In this document: in pieces, positions 22,482 to 35,711 of the stretch | How positions within the stretch are numbered: the first letter of the stretch is position 1 | Layout of the letters: the number at the start of each line of letters is the position of its first letter | From: Phyto melanocephala | Taxonomy: Eukaryota; Arthropoda; Insecta; Diptera; Rhinophoridae | Direction: 5' to 3' | Assembly: GCA_941918925.1 (NCBI GenBank) | Contig: OW799235.1 | Span: forward strand, 104,425,947-104,489,946 | DNA: 64,000 nt | The notes under the pieces: generated by a model | Database searches by the model: none | Told to the model about the DNA's origin: nothing | Seen by the model: only the letters and a program-made list of their open reading frames with translations | Made by a program: the position numbers and the translations under genes

Positions 22482-22698
22482 ATAACAAAAATAAATTAGC
22501 ACTATTTCGTAGATAAAACTTTCCTCTTAAATTCATGTAAATTCTCTATGAATAAAGATTTTGGAATACTAAAGGACTATATTGAAATATCTAAGTTATG
22601 TTTATTAGCAGAAACTTTATTGACACGCGTATTTTAATATCCACTTTCATTGAAAGACTAAATTTACGAAAACATTTTACTATCATACCGAAGTTATA

Positions 22699-23306
22699 AT
22701 GGGTGGTTTAATTTTAAGGGACTATGTTGATCTTGAATAAAATTATTATGAAATTATTATCATTTATTTTTAAATTGATAATATTTGTATGCTTCAATTA
22801 TGTATGGAACAAAATATCGGCATAATGGCCCCCCCAACCTAGGCGGCACACCTCGATCCGATAGTCCAAATTTTCAATGAGACTGTTGATGCTCAATTGT
22901 TGGGCACGATGATGAGTCGAGGTTGCTTGCTCTTTTGTCACGTTATCGTGAAAAACAGCAATGTTTCCCATTCAACGAACTAAGATGGCATTCACAGATG
23001 TTTTCACATTTCATACAGACCTGCTTTGCAGACATTTTAATATTTTTTACAATTCTCACGATTGTGGACGAATTCGAACGATTATGTTGACCAAAACAAT
23101 CACGAAGTGCACGAAATACATTTTGATTTGAACGCCCATTTTTATAAAAATCTTTAATATTTAAAAGCGTTGCTCGATTGCGTATCTTTCCACGGTTCAA
23201 ATTGAGTTAGTCTGAGATTGAGAAATGTCAAATGAAATACAAGAAAAAAGTTGAAGTTTAAATGTGGTTCACCTTAAACATGGGCCCTTAAAATTTAACC
23301 ACCCTC
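22699..23306 (-). mobile_element. Deleted Tc1/mariner-type element nested in B2
   Basis: It has terminal inverted repeats GGGTGGTTTAATTTTAAGGG and CCCTTAAAATTTAACCACCC and is flanked by TA (22697-22698, 23307-23308). It contains an open frame of 85 codons on the - strand (23200-22943) for the N-terminal DNA-binding domain only: 'IKDFYKNGRSNQNVFRALRD', then 'HNRSNSSTIVRIVKN', as in IS630/Tc1-type transposases of the 'FRALR..YG.HNRP...TI..IV' group. No catalytic domain follows, so it cannot move itself. Confidence 0.85.
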
Positions 23307-23497
23307 TACAAAGAAAGTGATACATATTTTATTATAAAGAGATTATTCTATAGCGATTAACAAAATAATAAATATTGTGCTTTAAATGTACACAAAATTG
23401 GTGGTGGGTATGAAAGTTTCGGCACAGCCGAATATAGTGCTCTTACTTGTTTTTTTTCTGCAATGTTGTATTAATATGACATTCTATAAACATAGGT

Positions 23498-24389
23498 AAA
23501 ACAAGTAAGAGCGCTATATTCGGCCGTGCCGAATCTTATATACCCTTCACAACGTGTAGTCATGCAATAACATTGGTTTGTGTCACCATTCATCCCATAT
23601 GACATACGTACATACATATAAAAACATACATATTTAAAAACGCCCCATTGTAAAATTATAAATTCACGTATGTATGTTAAAAAAAAAACAAAAAAAAAAA
23701 CAAATTTTTAAAAAAAATTTAAAAAAAAAATTAAAAAAAAATTAAAAAAAAAAAATTTTTTAAAAAAAAAAATTGTTATGTATATAATATATATAAAACA
23801 AAAAAAAAAAATAAAAAAAAATTAAAAAAAAAATTAAAAAAAAATAATAAAAATATAAATAATATATTAAATTAAAAATAAAATAAAAAAAAAATTAAAA
23901 AAAAAAAATAAAAAAAAAAATTTTAAAAAATCTAAAAAAAAATTTTTTTGGCTCAGCTGGGATTTGATGCCACGTTTTCTCTAACCAGTATACACGTTTG
24001 TATGTAAATATGTATGTTGTTGTTGTAATGTTGTTTTTGTGAAAAAAAAAATCGAGGTGGTCGTGGGTTTTTGCTCATATCTCAGTTGTTTATGTACCGA
24101 TGTTTCTGGTTTTCAATACCGATCTACTCCCGAATATTTCTGATATTTTAATACCCTACCCGGGTCCAACCTATGTCGGGGGGCTTCAAAAAGTTGATTT
24201 CAACATTTACACGGACAGACGGTCAGACGGACAGACGGACAGACTGACAGACTGACAGAGCTAAATCGACTCCCCTATTCATAAGCTTTCAGAAAATATA
24301 TACTTTATGGGGTCGGAAATGAAAATTGTAGAAATTTCACACGGAATGACAAACCTATATATACCCTTTTTCACTGTGTGAAGGGTATA
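23498..24389 (+). repeat. Family A hairpin-ended repeat, copy A5 (complete)
   Basis: Almost the same as A4: AACAAGTAAGAGCGC, a perfect ATTCGGC-CGT-GCCGAAT stem (23518-23534), an A-rich core (about 23680-23945), the 'ggctcagctgggatttgatg' T-arm-like block, a (GACGGACA)n array (about 24212-24250) and a TATACCC...GGGTATA stem (24360-24389). High similarity to A4 suggests recent spread of this subfamily. Confidence 0.85.
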
Positions 24390-27300
24390 ATTATTGTAAA
24401 TGCTTAACAAAAATTTAATGTAGAAATTATCAACAAATTGTTTACAGCTACTACGATGTACAACCACCTACGATGTACAACGTCTACGACAGCTTGTAAA
24501 TTGAGCCATTACTGACAATGTTTACCACAGACAGATTAGCAGAACAAATTCAGAAAATCACAAGTAGAAACAATATCTTTATATACTTCATTCGTTTGCG
24601 ATAAATTAATTTATACCCTCTGTTAGAGCTATAAATAATATAAAAATTATTGTCTCGCCGATAACACTAACAAAAATACGCATCAAACATTCTTGAAGTA
24701 TTTTGGAAATTTTGTTTGTATATATTACACCGTCAATGTTTGATGAAAAATCAAACAATTTTAATAATATTTAAATACAACGCAGTCAAAAATATTTTCA
24801 CAACTACTATTATAAAGCTTGACAAGTATTTTGATAGTGTATTTTTAGTCCCGCTAAGACTTTCGAAAATTAACAAAAATTCTTTTTGATGCAACACTCT
24901 CATATAAGCAAATAAATTTTAATAAAAAAAAAACACGCACAGGCTAATTGTGAAATAAATAAATATTATATATGTACAAACGATTAAATTTATTTCTAAA
25001 ATAAGAAGAATATGCTAATAAACAATATAAATATTTTATACAGTAAGTGGAAAAATATGTACCCGTAACGTTCATTATTGAATTCCCTTAAATTAAACAA
25101 TCAAAAACAAGATTCTTTCCCTTAATATGACGCTCTTACATTCATTCGTTTATTCATTCAAGATTCAAAAGTTTTCTTGACTGCTTTAATTTATGTTAAT
25201 TAATGAAAAATTAAGGATGTTAATTTCAGCCTAAAGCGCTTAAGTAAATTGTTAGACGCACTTGTCGTCATTTATATAAAAACACAACAACTCAGTATAC
25301 ATACAACTGGTGTTGCTACTGATTGCCTTTAACATTACACTCAGTAGCAGCAAATGTATTTTTAAATTAAAACATCTCTTGCAACTTGTCTCGCACTTGT
25401 CGTTCAATATTTAGATGTGTTTGAACATAAAATGACTAACTGTAGGAAGGGATGAAGAAGGCCTCAATTCGAATTTGGAAAGCAAATTGAAAGAGTGTCA
25501 ATATTTGTTGAAAACTTAAATTTCAAAAATTTTTGCACTTAAATAGCTGTAAATATTTATTTTATGGAAATTTAAAGACAACGACACAAGCGGAATATTT
25601 ATGTGCAAAATCTCTAAGTGTCTTATAATGTGTTTTTCATGCGTCTCTTTGGTGTCTTTTTATCTCTTTTATTTATTATTATTTTTTGCTGCAAATACTT
25701 TTATAGAAAAATTTAGTGAAATAAATGCTGTATGTGGGTTGATTGTTTATTCTTAGTTTAAGCTTTATTTAGACTTAGTAAAGGATTGCATGCATTTGTT
25801 TAAAGCTGTTTATTTGTTCGTTGTTTGTTTGTATCAAAGAGAATTTTCACACAAAACCACACAACTCAGTTGAAAATTTAGTAGAAAACTTGCAAACCTC
25901 CAGTATACACTACTTAAAATGTTAAAGTGAATACATTTACAAATTTGTTGATGATTTTAAACTCCGTATTTGTCTATGTGTGAGTGTGAGTGTGGTTTTT
26001 GTGCGTGTATGTATCTGCTGTGATTGCTGCATGCTTCTAAACCCATTCAAATAAAAATGTTTTAGTTATAAATGTATTTAATTGTCAAATATTCTATGAC
26101 TGCACTAGTTTACCAAATAAGGGGTTTCCCTGTAAAGTAAGTTCTTTCTTAGTGCCTACTGGGGGAATGTTAAGGAATAAAGTGTTGGTAGGCCTTAAGA
26201 TTACATTTTAAAGCCATCTTTCTTTAATAAAAAGAAAAAATATAGTTATTTATTTTAATTTATTGGCTGCCCATCCTACCATCCATCCATACGTAGCTCC
26301 AAAGCTGTCTTATATAAGCGGCGCACAGAGAAGTATTTGGCCAGAAAAGCTGACCTAAGAACCTAAGCTAGATCACGTGATGTTAACAATAGTTAAAAAT
26401 TGCCAACCAAACGAATCACAACTTCTCGTAAATGGTTTTACCTAAATTTCGTAACCGCAGAAAAGTGCAATCAATGTCAGTGGAACTTTTAAATGACAAC
26501 GAAATATTGGGCGAATGCTTCTCAAGATGTTTCACAAATCGGATAAGAAAATAAATATTTATTAAAACAACTTTTCTCAAGCTACTTGTATATACATATA
26601 GTTTTCTGAAAAAAACTTAAACAAATTTTTAAATGTAATTGATAAATGTTCTAACAAATTGCGCATAAAATTCGAAGATTAAGCATATTCAAGCGGACTA
26701 AATCTTCAAGCCAGCTGATGGGTGAAGTTTGTGGACGTAATTGCCAAAATCGTGGATTTACTTATGCTAGAGATGAAAAATCAGATTTAAGATTCGATAT
26801 TTAAGAACTTATGATCATTTCTTAAGTTTTCATTTAAATACGTATTTAACTAAATTTATTTTATATTTAATTTGTATTTAAATACAGTGTCAGTTTTTTG
26901 GACTTTTATAATTTTTCTTAATAATTTGTGATGAAAATATGGCAGGTTTATGAAATAAAGAAATTTTTGGAAAAGTTTTGTCATGGTTAAAAACACAAAG
27001 GACTCCTCTAGCAAATGACTAAGCAAGTGTTAAAATAAATGCGGATACGTATAGTCCTAATATTACTGCAGTTAAAACTAATATTTAAATTTTGCAGTTA
27101 TTAATGGCCATAATTTATTGTTTGCATATGTGGGACGAAAAAATATGTTTATTTGTAGAACTTAAGTATCTAATACAGGGCTTGTTTTATACATCAGACT
27201 TTTCAAATTTCCCACTACTTAACTAATACGAACATCTCATCATCTGCCAAAATTTTAATTACAGCTTGCTCTGCCGACAAGCCACCTGACATAAGCTGTT

Positions 27301-28655
27301 GGCAGAAATTTCTACAGCTAGAAAACAGTCAGCGGCGACTGACCGCAAATTAACAATTTTGACAGAACCAAGAATAACATTTGAGTCACAAATTTGACAA
27401 GTCAGATATGTACTAGCTGCTTGCGTGTGTGTGTGATTTGTGGGTAATTTATGTTTATTACTTTCGTTTTATTGAGGCGTGTAGCTAAAATGTGAATATC
27501 TTATTTAAAAAAAATCAGGCTACACTCATGTGGGTGTACGCAAATTGAATTGATACAGCAAAGTAAATTTTTAGATGATATTTTCTGTTACAAATTTTAG
27601 TTTGCTTAAAAAAATGTAAACAAAAAAATATCCCTTGAAACTCTTTATGCACATTCAGAATGTTCTATTAGGCCTAACTTTCAGTTTATATAGAATTAAC
27701 TGAAATAAAATCTCATACAACATCGGTCATAATGAAATAGAAAATTTTTAAAAAAATACACTTATCTTAATAATTATTTTTAAATATACATGAAACAAAT
27801 ACCGTAATAGAAAATTCATGAATATTAAACAAAATTAAATAAAAACTAATTTGCTTGTATAAAAAGATTTTAAATTTTTCCGTTAAAATAATTCATTATT
27901 TTAGATTCTTTCATTAAATTTAAAAAATTTCGGCTCTAGCAAATACATTCACAAAGACAGAAAAAAACCTTGAAATTATTTTGTGACTTTAAAGATGTGT
28001 TTGTAATATTGTGTATATGTGGGTATTTGTGTTTGTAAATAGGAAACCTACATTTACTTCAATGGCTGTTGTACACAATTTATAAAAGTGAAACAATGAA
28101 CTTTTAACCTTGTTGACTCAGCTTAAAAGCAAGTAGAAATGTGTACATACATATATAAAACATTTGTTTTTTTTTTCACTTTGTTCATCACTAACAAAAA
28201 AAAAAAAAATTCAAAAAGAGATATTTTTTTGTACGTTGGCACACACTGTTTTTCGGGAAGTATGTCAACATGCTTCTATATAAAGGTAATTTTAAAAAAT
28301 ACACTTAAAAATATTTCTTATTAATAAATAAATTGTCGTAAAACGTAAATTTTTGGAAAATATTAAATACAAATTGTTTGCAATTTTTTTTTTAAATATT
28401 CTAACTCTGTTTACAAGGTTTTTCTATCATGTTATGGTCTCATACTGTTTGTCGATTCTATTCAAAACTTATAAGTGTGGTGTGAAGAAAGTGAAGGCTG
28501 GGATGAGCTAAAGGTCATCTAATCATTTATGTCAATAATTTTTGAAAGTGGGCGTTTCGAATATCCAACAAAACGGGTGGTTTCCATAATTTTTCATGTA
28601 TTCACCGCCGGCAAAATTTACTTGTATATGTCTTCGTATGCTTACAAAATATTTT
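24390..28655. other. Long A+T-rich stretch without recognised repeats
   Basis: The longest stretch here without a recognised mobile element. It holds short simple repeats (GTGTGA near 25980, GTGTGT near 27425), a 12-bp stem with an 11/12 match around 25311-25322 and 25340-25351, and a 14-bp direct repeat 'ctacgatgtacaac' near 24452 and 24469. No coding frame is convincing. If anything here is functional it is more likely regulatory than coding. Confidence 0.4.
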
Positions 28656-29986
28656 TATACCCGCCCCCCAAAAAATGGTGGGGGTATATTCATTTTGTAA
28701 TTCCGTTTGTAGCACATCGAAATATCCATTTTAGACCACATAAAGTATATATATTCAAAATCGTGGTTTGATTTTATGACGATCTAGCTATGTCCGTCCG
28801 TCTGTCCCAAATTTTGACATAAGTAAAAAAAAATTATCTCTAAACATTATAAACAATTTATTTTCATCTACTAATGGCTAACAAATTTTAAAATTATACA
28901 AAACTTATTTCGTTTGAAAATCTTTTAAAAGCAAAATATTATAGAAGTTTAAAAATCAAAATCTTACTAATAAATTTCCCGTTTTAGAAAAATGCAGAGA
29001 ATGTATATATTAAATCACCCTGTGGCCCTTAAAATTTAACCTTAAATTCACTTTCTTCCTCTTAAATTCATGTAAATTCTCTATGAATAAAGATTTTGGA
29101 ATACTAAAAGACTATGTTGAAATATCTAAGTTAGGTTTATTAGCAGAAACTTTATTGATACGCGTATTTTAACGGCCACTTTCATTGAAAGACTAAATTT
29201 ACGAAAACATTTTACTAGCATACCGAAGTTATAATGGGTGGTGTAATTTTAAGGGACTATGTTGATGTTGAATAAAATTATTATGAAATTATTATCATTT
29301 ATTTTTATAATGATAATATTTGTATGCTTCAATTATGTATGTAACAAAATATCGGCCAAATGGCCCCCCAACCTAGGCGGCACACCACGATCCGATAGTC
29401 AAAATTTTCAATGACACTGTTGATGCTCGATTGTTGGGCACGATGATGAGTCAAGGTTGCTTGCTCTTTTGCCACGTTATCGTAAAAAACAGCAATGTTT
29501 CCCATTCAACGAACTAAGATGGCATTCACAGATGTTTTCACATTTCATACAGACCTGCTTTGCAGACATTTTAATATTTTTTACAATTCTCACGATTGTG
29601 GACGAATTCGAACGATTATGTTGACCAAAAGAATCACGAAGTGCACGAAATACATTTTGATTTGAACGCCCATTTTTATAAAAATCTTTAATATTTAAAA
29701 GCGTTGCTCGATTGCGTATCTTTCCACGGTTCAAATTGAGTTAGTCTGAGATTGAGAAATGTCAAATGAAATACAAGAAAAAAGTTGAAGTTTAAATGTG
29801 GTTCACCTTAAACATGGGCCCTTAAAATTTAACCACCCTCTACAAAGAAAGTGATACATATTTTATTATAAAGAGATTATTCTATAGCGATTAACAAAAT
29901 AATAAATATTGTGCTTTAAATGTACACAAAATTGGTGGTGGGTATAAAAGATTCGGCACAGCCGAATATAGTGCTCTTACTTGTTT
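28656..29986 (-). repeat. Family B hairpin-ended repeat, copy B3 (internally deleted)
   Basis: The left end is TATACCCGCCCCCC...GGGGGTATA and the right end a perfect ATTCGGC-ACA-GCCGAAT stem (29951-29967) before 'tatagtgctcttacttgttt'. After the GTCY tract at about 28806 it jumps straight to text corresponding to about 22075 of B2, so roughly 1.3 kb is missing. It carries the left arm of the B2 foldback and the nested mariner derivative. Confidence 0.85.
29234..29840 (-). mobile_element. Deleted Tc1/mariner-type element nested in B3
   Basis: Same site and boundaries as in B2: TA at 29232-29233 and 29841-29842, inverted repeats starting GGGTGG. The 85-codon frame for the N-terminal DNA-binding domain (29734-29477, - strand) is open and differs from that in B2 at very few residues. 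This reflects duplication of the host repeat rather than independent insertion. Confidence 0.85.
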
Positions 29987-31596
29987 AATATCCAATCGCT
30001 TTTTTTAAATTGGTTTAAATAAAATAAAATTAAATAAAAAAAAAAAAGAAAATCTCGTCGTTAGATTTTGTGGAATTTTGGTGGAAGTATTTGTTTACCA
30101 ATGGAGGACGATAAAGGGAAAACAAATTTATTTCAGTTTCTTGATTTTTTATAAATGATTTTACAAATAAGAAACAATTCAATGTAATAAAATAGGTTTA
30201 GACATACAAAACTAATTGTGGTATTCTGAAAAGCAATTCCTTTTGCTTGTAAAGCAGAGATGGACGTGGCACATAACAAAAATGTTTTGAGTTCTATTCT
30301 CTAACGTATATTCTAACAGTAAACGATCTTCCATTTTGTCCCGTATATCTTGTACTTTCCAGTATGATGATATCACACAAAACCTTATACCTTTTGGTTA
30401 CGCTATCAAACTCATAATTACTTTCGTAATACAGTTCCTACTCCCTTACGAAGAGCTGAGCTGGTATCTACTGTTTTTGTTTTGACCAAATTATTCTTGA
30501 AAAAAAGTCTTGATCCTCTTCATCAGGAAGAAGTTCATCTTCCCCATTACTATTTTCCGCCATTGGCGGTTGTAGTATTTAATTTTTGCGTAAAGTTAAC
30601 CCCCTACTCTTTCTGCTTGTTATTTCTAAAATTAAAATTAATAAAAGGCCATTTTTTAAATATCAAAAGACAAGTAATATGTAGTATATTTTCACTTATG
30701 GTCCGTAGGGAAAAATTTTTTTTGTCATAGAGTAGATATACAAAGTTGAAGCACCATTTGCCACTTATTCATTTTTTATATTTTTTTGTTACCTCTCTGT
30801 ACTCTCCACGTAATATTTATCAGATATAAAACTTAGAAACGTAATTTTAACCCCGACAAAACAAGCTAAACCAAAACGACCATACGGTGGGAAAAATATG
30901 GCATTGCCCTTGCTTTATTACTTCTTGTTTTCAAAATCAATATTTAAAACATTTTCGTTACTAAAATAACCAATTAAAATTTTGAAAAAGTTTTTTCTCA
31001 TTGACGTGAAATGGTTAAAGACCATAGAAATCGCCATGATTATTTTAAAAATTATTCACATGCAGCCCTCGTAAAATATGCATACGCACTTAACCCACCC
31101 ACAACCAAACAACGCATGTGTGTGTCCGAAGGTTTTTCTGAGAAAATCTGTACAAATAAACTAAATCTTCCAGTCAGTTGTGGTTTAAATTTGTATGATT
31201 GTACCAAGATTTTTTGTGTATTTTTTTTCAAGATAATTGACTTCACCAAATGCATAAAAACAATATTTTGTTAGTTCGATTAAATTTGTTATCAGGTTGT
31301 AATCATCAACAAGCTGTTTTTCGTGGTCGCGAATGGGTTAACGAAAGAAAAAATAAAATTTACAAACTCAAGGCAAAAAATATTTGTGTTATTCCCAACT
31401 TTTTCCTATTTCTTTTTGTTTTGCTTTTTACTTTTAACTCACGCCTTCTACCTTTGTATAATCCTTTAACAACAAAAGCCTTTTAGCAGCATTGAATAAC
31501 AAAAAAATAAAAACAGAGTAACACCAGCAAAAAGTTTGCTTTTTCTCCACTAAATAACACATTAAAACAACAACGACTTTAATGTCAGAGTTACTG
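29987..31596. other. A+T-rich stretch with one small acidic frame
   Basis: A 31-codon frame on the - strand (30563-30468) starts MAENSNGEDELLPDEEDQDF. Such acidic starts occur in piggyBac-like and other transposases, but nothing downstream confirms this, so it is not called. The remainder shows no supported feature. Confidence 0.3.
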
Positions 31597-32335
31597 TTAA
31601 GGTGAATTCACCCATTTGTTCTGAACAAAATTTTTTCCGGAGAATAACATTTTTTACTGAGAGTTTTCTGCAGAACGATTCACCCATTTAAGAAAATTTG
31701 TCCGAAAAAACAAAGCTGCCATATAATATAAAATGCAAACAGTTGTACAAAGTGGAAGCACCGCTAGCAAACTATGTAAATAAATACAAACGTAAATTAT
31801 TTCATTAAAATATATGTGAAGAAAATGTCGGATAGAAGAAAACTAAAATTATTATTTTTAATTGAAGTGCATAAAGTCAATTTGTTTGCAAAAGAAATTT
31901 ATAAAAAAAAATCGAAAATAAAAAGAGTCGCTTCTATTTCATTCCATAAACCCTGTTTTAAATAATTATTTTTGTATGCACTATTGCTCATGTCATACAA
32001 ACATTTTCTTCCTGGTTTTTTAATTCTTCTATTAATTTTTGAGCAATATTTTCATTAAATTCCATTTTAATTGTTAATTTTCGGCAAAAACAATTTTTGT
32101 ATAATAAATGTACTGACACTGTGTGATGTGGCAACCAAATTCAATTTTCATGTAAATATTGAAAAATAGTGGCATCCCAATTCAGTTTCTTCTGAACAAG
32201 AATTAAAATTAAACCAATTCAAGAAAAATCTTTCTGAACAAAATAATCTCTCTCTCTCTCAAAAGTAAAACATCAAACTCAATACAAAAAAAATTTGTTC
32301 TGAACTAAAATTTTATGGGTGAATCCAGCTTTAGA
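31597..32335. mobile_element. TIR element, about 740 bp, class unknown
   Basis: The left end TTAAGGTGAATTCACCCA (31597-31614) and the inverse of the right end, TAAAGCTGGATTCACCCA (from 32334), share most bases. Inside both ends lies a second shared word, TTGTTCTGAACAAAA-like. The interior has no coding frame. Imperfect arms suggest an old non-autonomous DNA transposon. No target duplication is certain. Confidence 0.45.
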
Positions 32336-32963
32336 CCAAGTAAAACAATTCCCGATGACGCAACTACTTTTCTTTTCTAATATAATTTCAATATAATTTA
32401 AGTGCAATTTTCATTTTATTCTGCCAAATCACAAACATATCTTTTGATGCGATTAATGAAAAATTGTATTAAATTTGTTTAAGTTATTATTAAGAAATAA
32501 TCTCATCAGTTACGCCTAAGGCTAAAAGAAAATAATTTTAATTATGCTTAAGCCGTATAAGTACTACATCAAACCGTTGCAGGCTTAGAATGTATGAATG
32601 TGTGCGAATTTATATAAATGTGTGTATGTAACGTACTCCCACCCATAGAATAAAGCTTTATTAGATCTTAATTTAAGTGTGCAATTAACTTTTAATTCCA
32701 ACAAGATGTATAATTTAATAATAAAATAGCTGAGACTTGGAATTAATTATGCACATACATACATATATTAAAAAATAATTGTAAACAAATTAAAATAAGC
32801 GAAATTTATACTATAGGCCTTATATTGTTTTTATTTTTTATACTTTGTACTATTTATTTCTCAGTTTATATCATAGTATAATAAAGCTGACCCCAAAAGC
32901 TTATATATATATATAGATATACCTAAGTCCATCATTACATGTATTAAAGTCGATACTTTTGTC

Positions 32964-33330
32964 TTTTTTATACCCTTCCTATGTAAATATAAGCAGTTAG
33001 CTACAGGACAACCGCCAGACTCAAAAAGGTATCAAATAAAAACGAGTTTGGCTATTAAAAACCACAACAAAATGACGTACTGCAAATTTATGTTGGTATG
33101 TGTGGGTCAAATCTAGTAATTAAAAACGGTCCCCCTTAAAGCCCCTTAAATACAGGTATGAAATGAAAAGGATTAACAAACATAATGCAGAAATGCTGAA
33201 AAAAATAAAATTTAAAATGGCGGCAGAAATAAAATGACCAATATTTGTTTTCTTAACCGTATTAGTATGTGTATTTGACGAAATGGCTTGGCTAGTGGAA
33301 CGCAGTTAACTGATTATGTTAAATATTAAA
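32964..33330 (-). repeat. Family A-related fragment
   Basis: It opens TATACCCTTCCTATG and later shows 'tctagtaattaaaaa', 'gtatgaaatgaaaa' and 'aaaatggcgg', in the same order as in the unusual middle of A2 (about 11460-11700). Both termini are incomplete. Confidence 0.5.
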
Positions 33331-33556
33331 TTTACACGAAGTAACATTAGTTACAACATTGTCATGTTTCAGTTAATGTTCCATCATCTGTGTTGATGTT
33401 TAATGTTTTTGTTGTAATATTTCGTTATGAGAAAAGAAAATATATCCCCTAGTATTGCTCTGTGTTTGTCTAGCATTGTTATTATTTGTTTAATATTAGA
33501 TATAGTTTTTAGAAATCTTAGATCTTTCTGAAGGGTTAGCAACGCAATATAATACA

Positions 33557-34288
33557 TAGGGTATATATAGGTTTATCATTCCGTGTGAAATTTCTACAAT
33601 TTTCATTTCCGACTCCATAAAGTATATATTTTCTGAAAGCTTATGAATAGGGGAGTCGATTAAGCTCTGTCAGTCTCTCCGTCTGTCCGTCTGTCCGTGT
33701 GTATGTTGAAATCAACTTTTTGAAGCCCCCCGACATAGCTTGGACCCGGGTAAGGTATTTAAATATTAGAAATATTCGGGAGTAAATCGGTGTTGAAAAT
33801 CAGAAACATCGGTGCATAATCAACTGAGATATAAGCAAAAACCCACGACCACCTTGATTCTTTTTTCACAAAAACAACATTACAACAACAACAATCATAC
33901 ATACAAACGTGTTTACTGGTTAGAGAAAACGTGGCATCGAATCCCAGCTGAGCCAAAAAAAATTTCTTTTTAAATTTTTTTTTTATTTTTTATTTAATAT
34001 GTTCTTTATATTTTTATTATTTTTTAAAATTTTTAAAAATTTTTTTTTAATTTTTTTTTTGTTTTATATTTTTTATATATATAATAACTTTTTTTTTTGG
34101 TCTTTTGAACATACATACGTGAATTTATAATTTTAAAATGGGATGTTTTTATATATGTATGTTTTTATATGTATGTACGTATTTTATATGGGATGAATGG
34201 TGATAGAAACTACTGTAATTGCATGACTACACGTTGTGAAGGGTATATTAGATTCGGCACGGCCGAATATAGCGCTCCTACTTGTTTT
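33557..34288 (-). repeat. Family A hairpin-ended repeat, copy A6
   Basis: It starts inside the TATACCC stem ('gggtatatataggtttatca') and ends with a perfect ATTCGGC-ACG-GCCGAAT stem (34252-34268) and 'tatagcgctcctacttgttt'. The order of GTCY array (33680-33710), 'gatataagcaaaaacccacg' block, tRNA-like T arm (33931-33955) and T-rich core (33960-34100) is that of A4 inverted. The far terminal stem is truncated. Confidence 0.8.
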
Positions 34289-35706
34289 TTATCGAACAAT
34301 GCAAGCTGCAAATATTATTAAAAACCATTTTTTGTAGTTTCTAAATAAAAAAAAGTTTTCGTATTTGATACATTAAAAGCTATTATAAAACTTATCCAGC
34401 TTAAAAAATTTGCACTAATTCAAATTCAATGATATTTTGTGTGACTTCTAAATAAAAAGTGCAAGAGAAAGCATTCTTCATGGCTCTCTTAATGCAAATG
34501 CACTTTAAAACACTTGCAAGTTCATAAAAGTTAAAATATCTTTCACTTCTTGCACTTCATGTAAAAAAAAATTATTTACGCATGAAACATGGATTTCTTT
34601 TCATCTTATATTCGTGCGTTCTATGCACTTATTATAATGAAGTGAATTTTAATTATATATACGAATATATTCGTATACTCTCCAGTGGCACGTTATTGTT
34701 AAAATCATGCATATTTCAAATAAATTTAGCCACTATTTATTTTGCATGTCTTTTTTTGCTGGGTAGGATTTTAGCGGACGGATAAATAATTGTTTATTAT
34801 TACAACCTGGTAGTTAAACAAAATCCTAACTGTAACTAATGCCAAGCTATTATAATGGCTCTGAAAGTATTAATTTAGATGTAAAATTTATTTAGTAATA
34901 AATGAAAACATAGGTTGCAAATTCGGTAGTGTTAAAAGGTAAACAGAGAGTTAATAATTATTTTTACTATAGACACACTTGGTGAAGCAGTCAGTCGTAG
35001 CAAATTGACTTAATTATTTCCACAAAAATCGGAAGCCTTTAATTAAAATTGCATTAAAATTTACTTTTTTTTCCATTTTAAGGGATTACTCATTCCATAA
35101 AATATTTACACACAAATATACTTCAACCTATTTAGTAGTATTTGTAAAATTTTAATGTATAAAAACAATTTAAGGCTGAAAATCCCAAATGCTTTGCCTA
35201 TAATTAAGTTTTCTGTATGCTTGTGTGTGAGTGCCCTTATATATTTTTATATAACCGGAATTTTTGTAAAATATTTCCTTATTTTTTTTTTTTCATATTT
35301 GGAATATCATTAAATGTCTTTTCTACACTTAGTAGAGTGGCAGTTGATTTATAAGCAAATTTAATTCATATTACCAAAAACAAAACAAACAAAAACATTT
35401 AGTGTTTGATATGTTACTTTCGCTTTTACTAAATATTTCTATTGTTAATGCTGTGCTGAGCTTAATTCCAAACAAAAAGGGATAATTTATCTGGAAATCC
35501 CACAAATTAGTTAAACGAATCTATGAGTACCAGTTTTCTGCTGCTTTTATTTACATTTTTCTGTGCTTTTTTTTGGGGTCTGTTTTGTCAAATTGGACAC
35601 TTAAAGGTGGTTGTTATGGTTGCTAAAAGTTTTGTGTTTTTTTTTTAGTAAAAACCTCTTTCTCCATGTAGAATTGTTTTGGGGTAAAACAAAGGACAAA
35701 TAGAAC
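34289..35706. other. A+T-rich stretch with a short repeated word
   Basis: 'actatttattttgcatgtct' followed by a T run and 'gctgggta' (about 34729-34763) recurs at about 38167-38202, probably as the shared end of two copies of one element. A small inverted repeat with arms containing 'aagtgcaag' lies around 34459-34556. No gene signal. Confidence 0.4.
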
Positions 35707-35711
35707 CAGCG

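Larger units (their letters stand above)
20582..23453 (-). repeat. Family B hairpin-ended repeat, copy B2 (longest)
   Basis: The left end is a TATACCCGCCACC...GGTGGGGGTATA stem (20582-20612). The right end is TTCGGCACAGCCGAA followed by 'tatagtgctcttacttgttt'. The TA-rich tract and GTCY array (about 20670-20740) give the mini-me-type core. GCCACGCCCACTTT modules recur (about 21197, 21421, 21855). A long foldback (22025-22481) and the mariner derivative (22699-23306) lie in the right half. Frames around 20954-21139 recur in B4 only because the repeat copies are alike. Confidence 0.85.

Noticed and set aside
25311..25351. Hairpin as a microRNA precursor
   Set aside because: Only a 12-bp stem with one mismatch; too short for a precursor.
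30468..30563. 31-codon acidic frame on the - strand as a transposase start
   Set aside because: No downstream transposase block was found; too short to support.
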